A stretch of DNA of 64,000 bases from Spirosoma sp. 48-14 (GTDB taxonomy: Bacteria; Bacteroidota; Bacteroidia; Cytophagales; Spirosomataceae): assembly GCF_001898575.1 (NCBI RefSeq), contig NZ_MKUD01000002.1, positions 47,210 through 111,209 on the forward strand, given 5' to 3'. How positions within the stretch are numbered: position 1 is the first letter of the stretch; each line of letters opens with the position of its first letter. The notes under the pieces are model-generated. The model was given only the letters and a program-made list of their open reading frames with translations, did not search any database and was not told the DNA's origin. Positions 25,944 through 35,630 of the stretch are shown here, piece by piece. A program made the translations under genes and the position numbers.

Positions 25944-26785
25944 CTGGACAGTATGTACCGACGATAGTTACTGGGGGTATCGTGATAATAGCGCTTAAAT
26001 AGCTTGTTCAAATGGCATACATCGGCAAAACCAAACTCATCGGCGATCTGAGAAATAGTCATTGCACTTAAGCTCAATCTCGTTTCAACGCGTTTGAGTT
26101 TATATCGGATAATGTATTGCTGAATCGATTCGCCTACATGCTCTTTAAAGAGTGCTCCTAAATGCCCAGGTGAGTAATTAAACACATCGGCAATTTTGTC
26201 CATCCGTAGCGAATCAGGCTCGGTTATATGCTGACAAACATAGTTGACAATACGCTGTATCAAATCCAGGGAGGTAGATGATCTTGCTGTTGTTGCTAAC
26301 GACTGCTGAGCAAGCTGGCGATCTATCAAACTCAAAATGGTTTGCATTAAAGAGTCTACGATGAGATTAGATGTTATTTCACGTGCTTCCTGCTGCTCTG
26401 CCAAAACGATCTCCATTAAGGCCATTAACTTGCGGGGCGATAGCGAGTCAGTGAACAATTTTCCAAAATCGGAAGGCGTATTCTCCTGAATATGACACCA
26501 ACGATATGAACTACCAGCGATTAAGCCAGCCAGATAAGACGGCGTGAATGAAAGGCTGTAAAAACGGGTTCTTTGCTGCACAATAAAACCATGGTAATCG
26601 GCAGGGCACAGCCAAAACAGATCGCCTGCCTGATAAGCAAACTGATTCCCATTTATCAGATGGTATCCACTGCCAGCCTGGACCCCTATCAGTTCATAGT
26701 GGGTATGCTCATGCACCGGAATATAACCATCGTCTAGGATAAGCTGCTGAATACGTAATGGTTCCTGTACTATGAAACGTTTCAT
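25940..26785 (-). CDS. AraC-family transcriptional regulator
   Basis: 281 residues. N-terminal cupin-like ligand domain (about 15-110: HEHTHYELIGVQAGSGYHLI, FAYQAGDLFWL) and C-terminal AraC double helix-turn-helix (about 180-278: MDKIADVFNYSPGHLGALFK and ISQIADEFGFADVCHLNKLF). It is divergent from the sigma-54 response regulator gene across a 209-base gap that contains a strong dyad, the likely operator. Ligand unknown. Confidence 0.9.
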   Translation of the reverse strand: MKRFIVQEPLRIQQLILDDGYIPVHEHTHYELIGVQAGSGYHLINGNQFAYQAGDLFWLCPADYHGFIVQQRTRFYSLSFTPSYLAGLIAGSSYRWCHIQENTPSDFGKLFTDSLSPRKLMALMEIVLAEQQEAREITSNLIVDSLMQTILSLIDRQLAQQSLATTARSSTSLDLIQRIVNYVCQHITEPDSLRMDKIADVFNYSPGHLGALFKEHVGESIQQYIIRYKLKRVETRLSLSAMTISQIADEFGFADVCHLNKLFKRYYHDTPSNYRRYILSS

Positions 26786-26905
26786 AACGAATAGGCCTTA
26801 ATCATGGTTAGTTATAGAGGTATATAGTCTATTACGAACATAGTGCCAATCTGCGCTAAAGCCACTAACACACTTATTTTCAATCACTTGACACACAATA
26901 GGCTT

Positions 26906-26951
26906 CTCCAAAATAATAGAGCCTCCAATATATTGGAGCACACCATTGGAG
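26906..26951. promoter_or_regulatory. Operator-like cluster of CTCCAA half-sites
   Basis: Four half-sites lie in the divergent gap: CTCCAA at 26906 and 26923, TTGGAG at 26933 and 26946. The middle two form the 16-base perfect dyad CTCCAATATATTGGAG (26923-26938). The last lies next to a weak -7 box TATCTTTA at 26965-26972 for the downstream regulator gene. Confidence 0.55.
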
Positions 26952-26994
26952 TTGCAATACCTCGTATCTTTACTGTCAATCAATTAGAATTGAT

Positions 26995-29508
26995 ATGGCT
27001 TATGTTTCTGAACCGACCCGCCTACCCACACTCCTTATTGTGGAAGATGAATTTCTAATTGCTCATGACCTAAAACGGATTCTGATAAAAGCAGGCTACC
27101 AGGTAGTAGGCATAGCTGGGTCAGTCGATGAAGCCCAGCACATTATTAGAGATCAACGGCCTGATATTGTCCTGCTCGATATTTTCCTGAAAGGCCATAA
27201 AACGGGGATCGATCTGGCGCATTGGCTTAATGATCAGTCCATTCCATTCGTTTTCTTATCCGCAAATTTGACAGATCATCTGCTGGAAGCGGCCAAAAAA
27301 ACCCAGCCTTTCGGCTTTTTGACCAAGCCCTTTCGGGAGAAAGATGTCTTAACAGCATTGGAAATCGCCCGTTATCGGCACGCGCATAGTGAAGAAGCTA
27401 AACTTCGGCAGCAACAGACGATCCAGATTGCGGTAAACAATGCCATTGTTACCATTCAGGATCGGGAACAGTTATGCCTCGCCATAGCCGATCAGATTAA
27501 TCGCCTTGTCCCATTCTCGTTCCTAAACCTGCGGATTGGGCTGCCCGACGAAGTGTCTTTTTATTGGCTTATGCTTGAAAAAACAGCATCCAATACATTT
27601 ACACGGGTCAATCTGGCCGCCTTATTGCAGGAAGATTCAACTGAATTGCTTGAAAAATTAGACCGGGAAGCGCCCGATCAACTGGGTGAGCTAAGAGGCA
27701 TATTTACAGGCGAAGCGTTTGACCAGCTTTGTGCATCCTACATCACTGCTCGATCCTGCCGGGATCATTTCGGAGTACGCTCATTGGCGCTGTTTCCAAT
27801 TCAATTGAATCGAAACTCACTAACGACCATCATCCTCTCCAGTACAGAGCCAGATGGATTTACAACGAAAGACTATCAGGCTGTTGATCTTATCATCCCT
27901 CAGATTGCCCTGGCCCTGGACAACCTTCTGGCGTATGAAGAGCTGGCAGCCCGGCAACAGATCAAAGCCATTGAACTAGCGATCGTTAATGCCTTCCGAA
28001 ATGGAATCGATATAGGGGCCATATTAGCCCAGGTTGCGCAGTCGATAAACGAACTCCTTCCCGCCGATCTGGTTGGTATTTACCAGCTCGGACGACAGAC
28101 GACCTCTGTAAATCTTGATAGTACGGTGCAAAAGGTAAATGGTGTTTTTATGCCGACCGACGATCATCTGATAATCCCATTTCCTGCAACCACTAACACA
28201 GTTGATCAACGTGATGCCCGTTCGTGGCTGATTAAGCCAGCTCTAAATGTAGGTGTTCAGTTCACCGATACGCTACCTGACCATACACTTTACCCTAAAA
28301 CGCTGGGCTTACAGTCGTCGTTAAACGTACCTATTTTCATTAAAGATCAGCTTATTGCATCACTTGTACTTGCCAGTAAAGCTGCCTTTGCGTTTACCTA
28401 TAAGGACCTCCGCATTATGCAGGACATCAGCGTTCAGATGGGATTAGCCCTGGAAAACTTACTGGCTTTTGAACGAATCAAAGTGCTAAGCGAACAGCTG
28501 GAACAAGAGAAAACCTACCTGACCGAAGAGATCAAAACTCGCTACAACTTTGAGGAAATTATTGGAGTTGGGCCAGCCATGCAAGCTGTTTTTACGAGTA
28601 TAGGCCAGGTAGCGCCAACCGATGCCACGGTACTGATTATGGGTGAAACCGGAACAGGTAAGGAATTGGTAGCCAGAGCTGTACATAACTTGTCAACCCG
28701 GAAGGCCCGAACCATCGTCAAAATAAATTGTGCTGCATTGCCCGCGCAACTCATTGAATCCGAATTATTTGGCCATGAGCGAGGAAGTTTTACCGGAGCT
28801 ACCGAAAAGCGAATTGGGAAGTTTGAATTAGCCAACGGCGGGACGTTGTTTCTGGACGAGATTGGTGAATTACCTCTCGAATTACAGGCCAAACTACTTC
28901 GGGCTATTCAGGAAAAGGAGATCGAACGAATCGGGGGTAAAGGAACGATTCGGATCGATACTCGAATTATTGCCGCTACAAATCGAAATTTACAGCAGGA
29001 AGTAGCACAGGGCCGGTTTCGGTCCGATCTGTATTATCGATTGAACGTGTTCCCAATTGTGATACCTCCTCTGCGCGAACGGCCGGACGATATTCGGCCA
29101 CTAGCGATGCACTTTCTCCGCCGGATCAGTAAAAAACTAGGCAAATCGCTATCGAGTATTGCCAATGATTCCCTGGCGCAATTGCTATCCTATAGCTGGC
29201 CGGGTAACATCCGGGAACTGGAACACGTACTGGAGCGGGCAGCCATTCTCTCATCAACCTCCACCCTGTACCTGGCCGAACCCCTACGATCGACTCCATT
29301 AACTGTTTTGCCTATAAATACGAACCCATCGACTGATGTGCAACCGATTGACGAAACCATGCGTACGGCTATTATGGCGGCACTGGCTAAGTCGGGTTAC
29401 CGAATTCGTGGAATTGGGGGCGCAGCCGAATTGCTCAATTTAAAGCCTACAACGCTGGAAGCACGCATGAAGAAACTACATATTAGCTCCTCTCCAAAAT
29501 CGGATTAA
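26995..29508 (+). CDS. Sigma-54-dependent response regulator with REC and GAF domains
   Basis: 837 residues: receiver domain (about 12-125; acidic pair VEDE, phosphoacceptor in VLLDIFLKG near residue 62, TKPF lysine), two GAF-like domains (about 140-300 and 320-485), then AAA+ (about 520-745) with Walker A GETGTGKE, a GSFTGA loop in place of GAFTGA, and Walker [13 protein letters not shown] Fis-type helix-turn-helix closes the protein. It should activate RpoN promoters on phosphorylation. It is convergent with, and 27 bases from, a TPR histidine kinase that may be its partner. Confidence 0.9.
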   Translation: MAYVSEPTRLPTLLIVEDEFLIAHDLKRILIKAGYQVVGIAGSVDEAQHIIRDQRPDIVLLDIFLKGHKTGIDLAHWLNDQSIPFVFLSANLTDHLLEAAKKTQPFGFLTKPFREKDVLTALEIARYRHAHSEEAKLRQQQTIQIAVNNAIVTIQDREQLCLAIADQINRLVPFSFLNLRIGLPDEVSFYWLMLEKTASNTFTRVNLAALLQEDSTELLEKLDREAPDQLGELRGIFTGEAFDQLCASYITARSCRDHFGVRSLALFPIQLNRNSLTTIILSSTEPDGFTTKDYQAVDLIIPQIALALDNLLAYEELAARQQIKAIELAIVNAFRNGIDIGAILAQVAQSINELLPADLVGIYQLGRQTTSVNLDSTVQKVNGVFMPTDDHLIIPFPATTNTVDQRDARSWLIKPALNVGVQFTDTLPDHTLYPKTLGLQSSLNVPIFIKDQLIASLVLASKAAFAFTYKDLRIMQDISVQMGLALENLLAFERIKVLSEQLEQEKTYLTEEIKTRYNFEEIIGVGPAMQAVFTSIGQVAPTDATVLIMGETGTGKELVARAVHNLSTRKARTIVKINCAALPAQLIESELFGHERGSFTGATEKRIGKFELANGGTLFLDEIGELPLELQAKLLRAIQEKEIERIGGKGTIRIDTRIIAATNRNLQQEVAQGRFRSDLYYRLNVFPIVIPPLRERPDDIRPLAMHFLRRISKKLGKSLSSIANDSLAQLLSYSWPGNIRELEHVLERAAILSSTSTLYLAEPLRSTPLTVLPINTNPSTDVQPIDETMRTAIMAALAKSGYRIRGIGGAAELLNLKPTTLEARMKKLHISSSPKSD

Positions 29509-29535
29509 GCTAGAAAGTAGGGGGCGTCATAACGA

Positions 29536-31809
29536 TCAGACAAACTTATTAACGCCCTGTACCGGGTTAAACTGCAACTCAATATGAACGCCCTGATCCT
29601 GATAAATGATTAATTCACCATCAATCTGCTGACTTAACCCGCGCATCATGGTCATACCTAAAGTGTCGCTGTGGCCAATATCTAATCCAGCTGGCAGCCC
29701 TACACCATTGTCGCTGATGGTTAATTGATAAGCGTATCCCGCTGTCTCCCGAAGTGATACAGCTATACGCCCTGGCTGCTTATTCGGAAATGCATACTTC
29801 AGGGAATTCGTGACCGCTTCATTCAGAATCAGGCCGATGGGAATAGCCAGGGCGATGTCCAGTTGAACAGAAGCCACATCCAATTGAGCCTGTACAGAAG
29901 CCTCCTGCGTAAATGAATCGATCAGGTAGTCAACGATTTCTTCCACAAACTCGGGCATGTTCACCTGTGCCAGATTTTCGGACTGATAGAGCCGCTGATG
30001 AATCAACGCCATTGCCTGCACCCGGTTTTGGCTATCCCGAATTGCCATCAGGGCTTTGGGGTCCTGTAGAAAATCGGATTGCGCATTAAGCATACTGGAA
30101 ATGATTTGCAGGTTATTTTTAACCCGGTGGTGAATTTCTTTTAGCATCCACTCCTTCTCGTCCAGCAGTTTTTCTTTTTCCAGCAGGATCTGCACCAACG
30201 ACTCGTTTTTGAGGTTGATCTCAACTTGTTTGGCTTCCAGCAGTTGGTTACTACGGCGTTTGAGCCGATACCGATTATAACTCAACCCGAGCAACAGGAC
30301 CAGTAAAATAGCGCCTATAATGATGCTGTTTCGTTGCAGATCACTTTCCCGTATTCGGGCCTGCTGAAGTTGATTCTGCCGGGTTAGCAAAGCAATATCC
30401 TGCTCTTTTTTACGGGTATTGTACTGAATTTCCAAATTGGCAATCTGCTGACTTTTCTTTTCGTTAAAGATCGAATCGCTTAAAGACTTGTACTTTTGGA
30501 AATGATCGATGGCCGCTACGTAGTTGTGCTGGGCAGAATCGATTTTGAATAATTGTAGATGAACACTAGGCGTTCCCCGCGTCATACCAACCTGTTTTAA
30601 CATACTCAAGGCTCGATTCAGGTATTCGCGGGCTTTATCATAGTTTTTAACAATGCCATAAAATGTACCGATCTTGATATAAGAAGCTATGGTCGAATTA
30701 TCAGGTATCTTACCTGCGTGTATCGACGCCATTTTAATATAGTACGTTTCGGCCAGGGTGTAATTTTTGAGAGCCAAATGACACTCGGCCAGCGTCATAT
30801 AGGCATAGAACCATTCTGCAGATCGATTAGCAAGCGGATACTGTCGTAGAATCTGAGAATAATAGGCTAAAGCTGCTGCTGGACTTTCATGAACAATTTG
30901 CAGACTGCACAGGCTATGCGCAATGACATGCACCATAGAGATAACATTGGCTTCGCCAAACAAGACCAACGCTTTCTTGTAGTACGGAATAGCCGTTTTC
31001 CACTGTTTCAGCTCATCATACAAGACGGCCAGATTTAAATTAAAGCTACCCAAATACAGGCTATCGTGCGTAGTTTGTGCACTTTCTATGGTCAGTAGGG
31101 CATACTTCAGCGCCTTATCGTAGTTGTTAAGCCCGTGATAAATCGAAGCCAGCAGGTCGTAGGTATAGTGGAGATATGGATAATGAATGGATCGATACAG
31201 CGCCAATACCTGAAACAACTCCTGCTCCGCCAATGCCGAATTACCTTGCAGGACGTGCATATCGGCAATGGTTTTGAGCATATAGGCCTGCTTATCAACC
31301 TGACCTAATTGCCGATACAACTGCCTGGCCTGCTCATAGCATTGTACCTTCCGAGGTAGACCTTCGCTATCACGCTCGTAAACTTGGCCCAGAAAATACC
31401 AGGTTGCAGCCTGGTCTGCCTTAGCCCCTTGCTGGGTATAATATGCCAATACACTCCGAAGCCATTGTTCGGCCCGTTTCCGATCGCCCTGAATCGCTTC
31501 AATTCGCCCCAGAACGCAGGTGCTTTGCATTTGACCAACCCTAAAATGCAACTGCTGACTTAGTTTCTCGGCCTGTTTTCCGTAGGCATACGCATTTCCT
31601 AAATCGCTGTCAAACTCTTCGTGCCGGGTGATCAGATCGCTACTCAGCACCAGTAGTAGCTTAATCCGATTCGTATCCTGCCGACTTGCCGATAATAACG
31701 CGTTCAGACTATCAATCGATTTTTGAGGCAGTAAGGGAAACAGGGGTTCGGCCCAAGTAATAGAGGTTGTGACAAACAGGGCAAAAAAGAAGAGGAGGCA
31801 ACGCTTCAT
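29536..31809 (-). CDS. TPR-containing histidine kinase (HisKA_2 type)
   Basis: 757 residues from ATG 31807-31809 (MKRCLLFFFALFV, signal peptide); a TTG two codons upstream is less likely. About eight TPR-like repeats fill residues 60-440 (for example YNNYDKALKYALL-like, NYTLAETYYIKMA), then a coiled coil, one membrane span (about 505-525), a second coiled coil and the kinase core: EIHHRVKNNLQIISSMLN near residue 555 (HisKA_2), with DNGVGLPAGLD near residue 700. The TPRs are periplasmic and may bind a peptide or protein. Confidence 0.88.
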   Translation of the reverse strand: MKRCLLFFFALFVTTSITWAEPLFPLLPQKSIDSLNALLSASRQDTNRIKLLLVLSSDLITRHEEFDSDLGNAYAYGKQAEKLSQQLHFRVGQMQSTCVLGRIEAIQGDRKRAEQWLRSVLAYYTQQGAKADQAATWYFLGQVYERDSEGLPRKVQCYEQARQLYRQLGQVDKQAYMLKTIADMHVLQGNSALAEQELFQVLALYRSIHYPYLHYTYDLLASIYHGLNNYDKALKYALLTIESAQTTHDSLYLGSFNLNLAVLYDELKQWKTAIPYYKKALVLFGEANVISMVHVIAHSLCSLQIVHESPAAALAYYSQILRQYPLANRSAEWFYAYMTLAECHLALKNYTLAETYYIKMASIHAGKIPDNSTIASYIKIGTFYGIVKNYDKAREYLNRALSMLKQVGMTRGTPSVHLQLFKIDSAQHNYVAAIDHFQKYKSLSDSIFNEKKSQQIANLEIQYNTRKKEQDIALLTRQNQLQQARIRESDLQRNSIIIGAILLVLLLGLSYNRYRLKRRSNQLLEAKQVEINLKNESLVQILLEKEKLLDEKEWMLKEIHHRVKNNLQIISSMLNAQSDFLQDPKALMAIRDSQNRVQAMALIHQRLYQSENLAQVNMPEFVEEIVDYLIDSFTQEASVQAQLDVASVQLDIALAIPIGLILNEAVTNSLKYAFPNKQPGRIAVSLRETAGYAYQLTISDNGVGLPAGLDIGHSDTLGMTMMRGLSQQIDGELIIYQDQGVHIELQFNPVQGVNKFV

Positions 31810-31886
31810 AGCCAATCAACAGATAAACCGGCTTTAGCCAGTTTCTTCTTCTAAAGATAAGGCTATCGAAACGGTATTGATACAAT

Positions 31887-31927
31887 AAAGGGAACAGGAG
31901 ACCATGTATAGCCTACCTGTTCCCTTT
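31887..31927 (-). terminator. Terminator of the dps gene
   Basis: 12-base stem AAAGGGAACAGG / CCTGTTCCCTTT around a 17-base loop, just downstream of the dps stop codon on the minus strand. Confidence 0.6.
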
Positions 31928-31948
31928 TCAGAAAATCACGTTAGAACG

Positions 31949-32422
31949 TTACTTGAGGTGAGCCCGTAACATCCAGGCAATTTTCTCATGCTTTTCCATC
32001 AGCCCCGTTATATAGTCGCTGGTTCCGGCATCCTTATGAGCCTCCTGAAAATCAGCGATATTCCCGCGGAGAAACACGATGATGCTTTCATGATCGCTCA
32101 GTAATTTTTCAATCCAGCTCCGGCTTGTATTGCCTTCAGCCTCCTGCTCGGTCAGATGCGTTAACTGCAGAAAGTTTTTCAACGTAGCGGGCGCATAATG
32201 ATCCAACTGACGAATCCGCTCGGCTACGTCGTCAACAATCTCGGCCGACTGCTTGTACAGCTCTTCGAAGTACAGATGCACCGAATGAAAGTCCATGCCT
32301 TCCAGATTCCAGTGGGCATTGAGTGTTTTAGTGTAGAGTACAAATTCGTCGGCCAGCAATTTGCTCAACTGATGGGCCACAACCTCTCGGTTTTGGGCGC
32401 TAATGCCAATGATGGTTTCCAT
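31949..32422 (-). CDS. dps: Dps-family DNA-binding ferritin-like protein
   Basis: 157 residues. LNAHWNLEGMDFHSVHLYFEELY near residue 35 contains the histidine and acidic residues of the inter-subunit ferroxidase centre, and EIVDDVAERIRQLD follows as in all Dps proteins. It stores iron and protects DNA during oxidative stress. It lies 45 bases downstream of a GAPDH gene on the same strand, probably in one unit. Confidence 0.93.
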   Translation of the reverse strand: METIIGISAQNREVVAHQLSKLLADEFVLYTKTLNAHWNLEGMDFHSVHLYFEELYKQSAEIVDDVAERIRQLDHYAPATLKNFLQLTHLTEQEAEGNTSRSWIEKLLSDHESIIVFLRGNIADFQEAHKDAGTSDYITGLMEKHEKIAWMLRAHLK

Positions 32423-32467
32423 AAGGTTAAAAATGAACAGAGGGGAGTTTATAAAATACGCTTTACT

Positions 32468-33472
32468 TTAGCTAATACGTTCGGCCAGGTATGCGGCTAC
32501 TTCGGCCAGTCGATTCGAAAAGCCCCATTCATTGTCGTACCAGGCTGCTACCGATAGTAAATTACCTTCTTTGGCAGTGAGCGGCAGATCAATGATCGAT
32601 GAGTGCGGATCAGCAACAATTCGCGACGAAGCCCACTGATCTTCCAGTACATCCAGCACACCGTGTAAAGGCCCTTCGGCAGCAGCTTTGCGGAATGCAT
32701 CATTCACTTCCTGTACCGAACAGTCTTTTTCGGTAATCAGATTTAATTCAGCGATACTGCCGGTCCGGGTAGGTACTCGATAGGCTTTACCCGTGATTTT
32801 AAGGTCTTTCCAGATAAACTGTAAGGCCCGTGCTGCTCCCGACGAAGAGGGAATAATATTTTCGGCGGCCGCCCACGAATCGCGCCGGTCTTTCATCGGC
32901 TGATCGGTCAACGACTGCGTGTTCGTGTAGGAATGTACCGTCGAAAAAAGACCGTACTGAATCCCGAAGTTTTCGGAAATCACTTTGACAACCGCTGCCA
33001 GTGCATTGGTCGTGCAGCTTCCCATGCTGATCAGTTTATGCTGTTCAGGATCGAACGTTTCCAGATTGATCCCTTTCAATAAAACGGCATCGCAATCGGC
33101 CAGGGTTTTACTTGGCGCACTGATAAGTACATACTTTGCCCCCCGGTCAATATGCACCTGAGCACCAGCCCGTGTTGTAGCTCTGCCCGTACAATCCACC
33201 ACCAGATCAACGCCAAGGGCTTTCCAGTCGGGCACCTCTTTAGCCGAATTGATATACGGAATGGTTTGGTCGCCAATGGATAGGCTTCCCTCCTTTCCTG
33301 ATACGGGCTCATGCCAGCGACCATAGTTGGTATCGACCGCAAACAAGGCTGCCAGCGTTGGCTCGTCGCGAATGTCGGCGATAGCGGTCGGAACAAACAA
33401 TTTTTTCTGAAGCCCGATGCGTAGAAACTGCCGCCCAATGCGGCCAAATCCGTACAAACCAATGGTTGTCAT
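32468..33472 (-). CDS. gap: Type I glyceraldehyde-3-phosphate dehydrogenase, divergent paralogue
   Basis: 334 residues with the NAD-binding start MTTIGLYGFGRIGRQFLR. The catalytic cysteine near residue 153 is in SMGSCTTNALA, whereas glycolytic GAPDHs have SNASCTTNCLAP; NEWGFSNRL replaces NEWGYSNR. The fold and length are normal, so it is probably active, but the changed loop suggests a second, specialised enzyme. Neighbours (Dps, dioxygenase, hydrolase) suggest a stress role; that is inference. Confidence 0.9.
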   Translation of the reverse strand: MTTIGLYGFGRIGRQFLRIGLQKKLFVPTAIADIRDEPTLAALFAVDTNYGRWHEPVSGKEGSLSIGDQTIPYINSAKEVPDWKALGVDLVVDCTGRATTRAGAQVHIDRGAKYVLISAPSKTLADCDAVLLKGINLETFDPEQHKLISMGSCTTNALAAVVKVISENFGIQYGLFSTVHSYTNTQSLTDQPMKDRRDSWAAAENIIPSSSGAARALQFIWKDLKITGKAYRVPTRTGSIAELNLITEKDCSVQEVNDAFRKAAAEGPLHGVLDVLEDQWASSRIVADPHSSIIDLPLTAKEGNLLSVAAWYDNEWGFSNRLAEVAAYLAERIS

Positions 33473-33498
33473 AAGAATTGATTGAGTGAAATGACTGA

Positions 33499-33570
33499 TT
33501 ATGAACCTATATAAGCTTTAATTCGACTTTGCCCCTCGAGAGGAAAATCAAGCTAATTATAGGTTGATAA
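33499..33570. repeat. Quasi-palindrome between dioxygenase and GAPDH genes
   Basis: TTATGAACCTATA (33499-33511) and TATAGGTTGATAA (33558-33570) are inverted copies with one mismatch; similar words (AAGCTTTAATT, AATCAAGCT) continue inward. The loop contains CCTCGAGAGG. Same architecture as the other palindromic gaps in this window, different words. Confidence 0.45.
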
Positions 33571-33619
33571 CGGAAAGTGCAACTAAGTTGGTTCTTAGAA
33601 TCGGTACCGTACGCAGATC

Positions 33620-34561
33620 TTACAACGACTTCAGTACAGGGAGCGTCTTTTCAATTTTCGCTCTCGATCCTTCATACTGTTTGGGTAGTTTCAGGTTATT
33701 TCCCAGCTCATCCAGTGGTTCATCGACCGTAAAGCCTGGGTTATCGGTAGCGATCTCGAAGAGTACGCCACCTGGCTCGCGGAAATACAGCGAGAAAAAA
33801 TAATCGCGGTCGATCTTCGGGGTTATCTGCAAGCCACTTTCCAGAATTTTCTCCCGAAACTCCATCTGAATGGCATCATTCGCCACCCGAAACGCTACAT
33901 GATGATTGGTTCCGGCGGCATTCCGGCCTGCGCGTCCTTCAGGTTCTTCCAGCAAATCGACAATCGAGGCCTCTGGTACGGCATCCGTCTGGAAACGATA
34001 ACGGTTTCCGTCCTGTGCTACCAACCGATACCCAAAAATATCGGTCAGTACCCTGGCCGTTGCCTCTATTTTCTGTAAGGTCAGTGTAACGCTGTGAAAA
34101 CCACGCAGTGCCATATCCGATTTGATAGCTTCCGTTTCCCAACCCATTCGGTGGTCGAACTGCTTCGGTACGATCAGAGCAATGGACAATCCATCAGGGT
34201 CAGTAAAAGAGAGGTATTGTTCGCCAAACCGTTCAGCCAGTTCACCCGCTCCAACACCCAGCTCGTTAAACCGGCCCAGCCAGTTATCCAGGCTATCGGC
34301 CGGTACCGAATACCCGATTTCGGTTGCCATGCCAATACCGTTCCGCCCCGGTCCAATGCCTTCCCACGGAAAAAAAGTCAGAATGGTTCCAGGCGATCCA
34401 CCTTCATCACCGTAATAAAAATGGTAGGTACTGGGATCATCGAAATTGACCGTTTTTTTGACCAGCCGAAGACCGAGTACATGCGTATAAAAATCATAAT
34501 TACGCTGAGCGTTGTTGGCAATGGCCGTAATGTGATGCAGGCCCAGAATAGATTCGTTCAT
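33620..34561 (-). CDS. VOC-family ring-cleaving dioxygenase (MhqO-like)
   Basis: 313 residues built of two vicinal-oxygen-chelate modules. Metal ligands sit in LGLHHITAIA (start), GTNHHVAFRV near residue 213 and EPGGVLFEIATDNPGF near residue 255. Length and pattern match MhqO/LinE-like hydroquinone dioxygenases that detoxify quinone electrophiles in Bacillus subtilis. Upstream of GAPDH and dps lie genes for stress, which fits. Actual ring substrate unknown. Confidence 0.87.
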   Translation of the reverse strand: MNESILGLHHITAIANNAQRNYDFYTHVLGLRLVKKTVNFDDPSTYHFYYGDEGGSPGTILTFFPWEGIGPGRNGIGMATEIGYSVPADSLDNWLGRFNELGVGAGELAERFGEQYLSFTDPDGLSIALIVPKQFDHRMGWETEAIKSDMALRGFHSVTLTLQKIEATARVLTDIFGYRLVAQDGNRYRFQTDAVPEASIVDLLEEPEGRAGRNAAGTNHHVAFRVANDAIQMEFREKILESGLQITPKIDRDYFFSLYFREPGGVLFEIATDNPGFTVDEPLDELGNNLKLPKQYEGSRAKIEKTLPVLKSL

Positions 34562-34617
34562 GGTAAAGAGGTTAGACGTTCAGGAAGTGGATAGAAAACC
34601 ACCCTGGTAAAACTATA

Positions 34618-34661
34618 CATCGGCAGGCCCTGATTGCGTACACAACCAAACCCTGCCGATG
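34618..34661 (-). terminator. Hairpin terminator after the alpha/beta hydrolase
   Basis: 10-base stem CATCGGCAGG / CCTGCCGATG around a 24-base loop, directly downstream of the hydrolase stop on the minus strand. Confidence 0.55.
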
Positions 34662-34671
34662 TTCCAGTCGA

Positions 34672-35493
34672 TTAGGAATTGATGAAAGCCAGAATATCGG
34701 CGTTGATCGTAGCTGCTTCGGTGGTTGGCATACCGTGTGGGAAACCTGGATACGTAATCAGCTTACCGTTTTTCAGCAGTTTGGCGGCTTTTAACGCTGT
34801 GATCTGATACGGCACAATCTGGTCGTCTTCGCCATGAAGTACCAACACAGGCACATCTACACTTTTCAGGTCTTCGGTAAAATCACTTTCCGAAAAGGCC
34901 TTCACGCATTCGTAATGGGCCAGAATACTACCCATCATGCCCTGCCGCCACCAGTTGTCGCGAATGCCCTGTTTTTCAACGGCTCCTTCGCGATTATAGC
35001 CATAGAATGGAATCGAGAAATCCCGGAAATACTGCTGACGTTGGGTTGCCGTCAACTGCCGGATTTCATCAAAAATGCTTATAGGAACGCCATCCGGGTT
35101 GTTCTCGTTCTGAACCATGATCGGCGTCACGGCACTTACCAGAACGGCTTTGGCTACCCGGCCCTTCCCATATTTGTTTACGTAGTGGATCACCTCGCCA
35201 CCACCCGTCGAATGCCCGATGTGGATAGCATCTTTCAAATCCAGCGCTTCGACCAATTGAGCGACATCCGAAGCGTAGGTTGCCATTTCGTGCCCACCCG
35301 ACGTTTGACTAGAGCGGCCGTGCCCCCGGCGGTCATGCGCGATAACCCGAAACCCATGTTGTAAGAAAAACATCATCTGGGCATCCCAATCATCGCTCGA
35401 TAAGGGCCATCCATGATGAAAAACAATCGGCTGACCGGTGCCCCAATCCTTATAGAATAGATCTGTACCGTCTTTTAATGTTAAAAAGCTCAT
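34672..35493 (-). CDS. Alpha/beta hydrolase, non-haem haloperoxidase/esterase type
   Basis: 273 residues from ATG 35491-35493 (MSFLTLKDGTDLFYKDWG). The frame opens 9 codons earlier, but a perfect -7 box at 35520-35527 puts the transcription start after that codon. Triad: nucleophile in GHSTGGGE near residue 95, Asp in HGEDDQIVP near residue 220, His in PGFPHGMP near residue 250. HHGWPLSSDDWD is the oxyanion segment of the perhydrolase group. Probably an esterase or perhydrolase in the stress group. Confidence 0.88.
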   Translation of the reverse strand: MSFLTLKDGTDLFYKDWGTGQPIVFHHGWPLSSDDWDAQMMFFLQHGFRVIAHDRRGHGRSSQTSGGHEMATYASDVAQLVEALDLKDAIHIGHSTGGGEVIHYVNKYGKGRVAKAVLVSAVTPIMVQNENNPDGVPISIFDEIRQLTATQRQQYFRDFSIPFYGYNREGAVEKQGIRDNWWRQGMMGSILAHYECVKAFSESDFTEDLKSVDVPVLVLHGEDDQIVPYQITALKAAKLLKNGKLITYPGFPHGMPTTEAATINADILAFINS

Positions 35494-35519
35494 GTTGTTA
35501 TTGGTTAAAATTGACAACA

Positions 35520-35527
35520 CAAACCTA
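35520..35527 (-). promoter_or_regulatory. -7 box TAGGTTTG of the hydrolase gene
   Basis: Minus strand TAGGTTTG, a full consensus match; the same octamer precedes the DUF2306 gene at 55969-55976. It fixes the hydrolase start at 35493. Confidence 0.6.
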
Positions 35528-35630
35528 CTTCACCAGCACGGGTCGGTCGCGGTAAGAATCGAAGGTTGTACGGTAATTTGACAGGTTTCTTCGCGAATGT
35601 CGTTTAGGTAAGCCTGGCTCTATCACTGCC

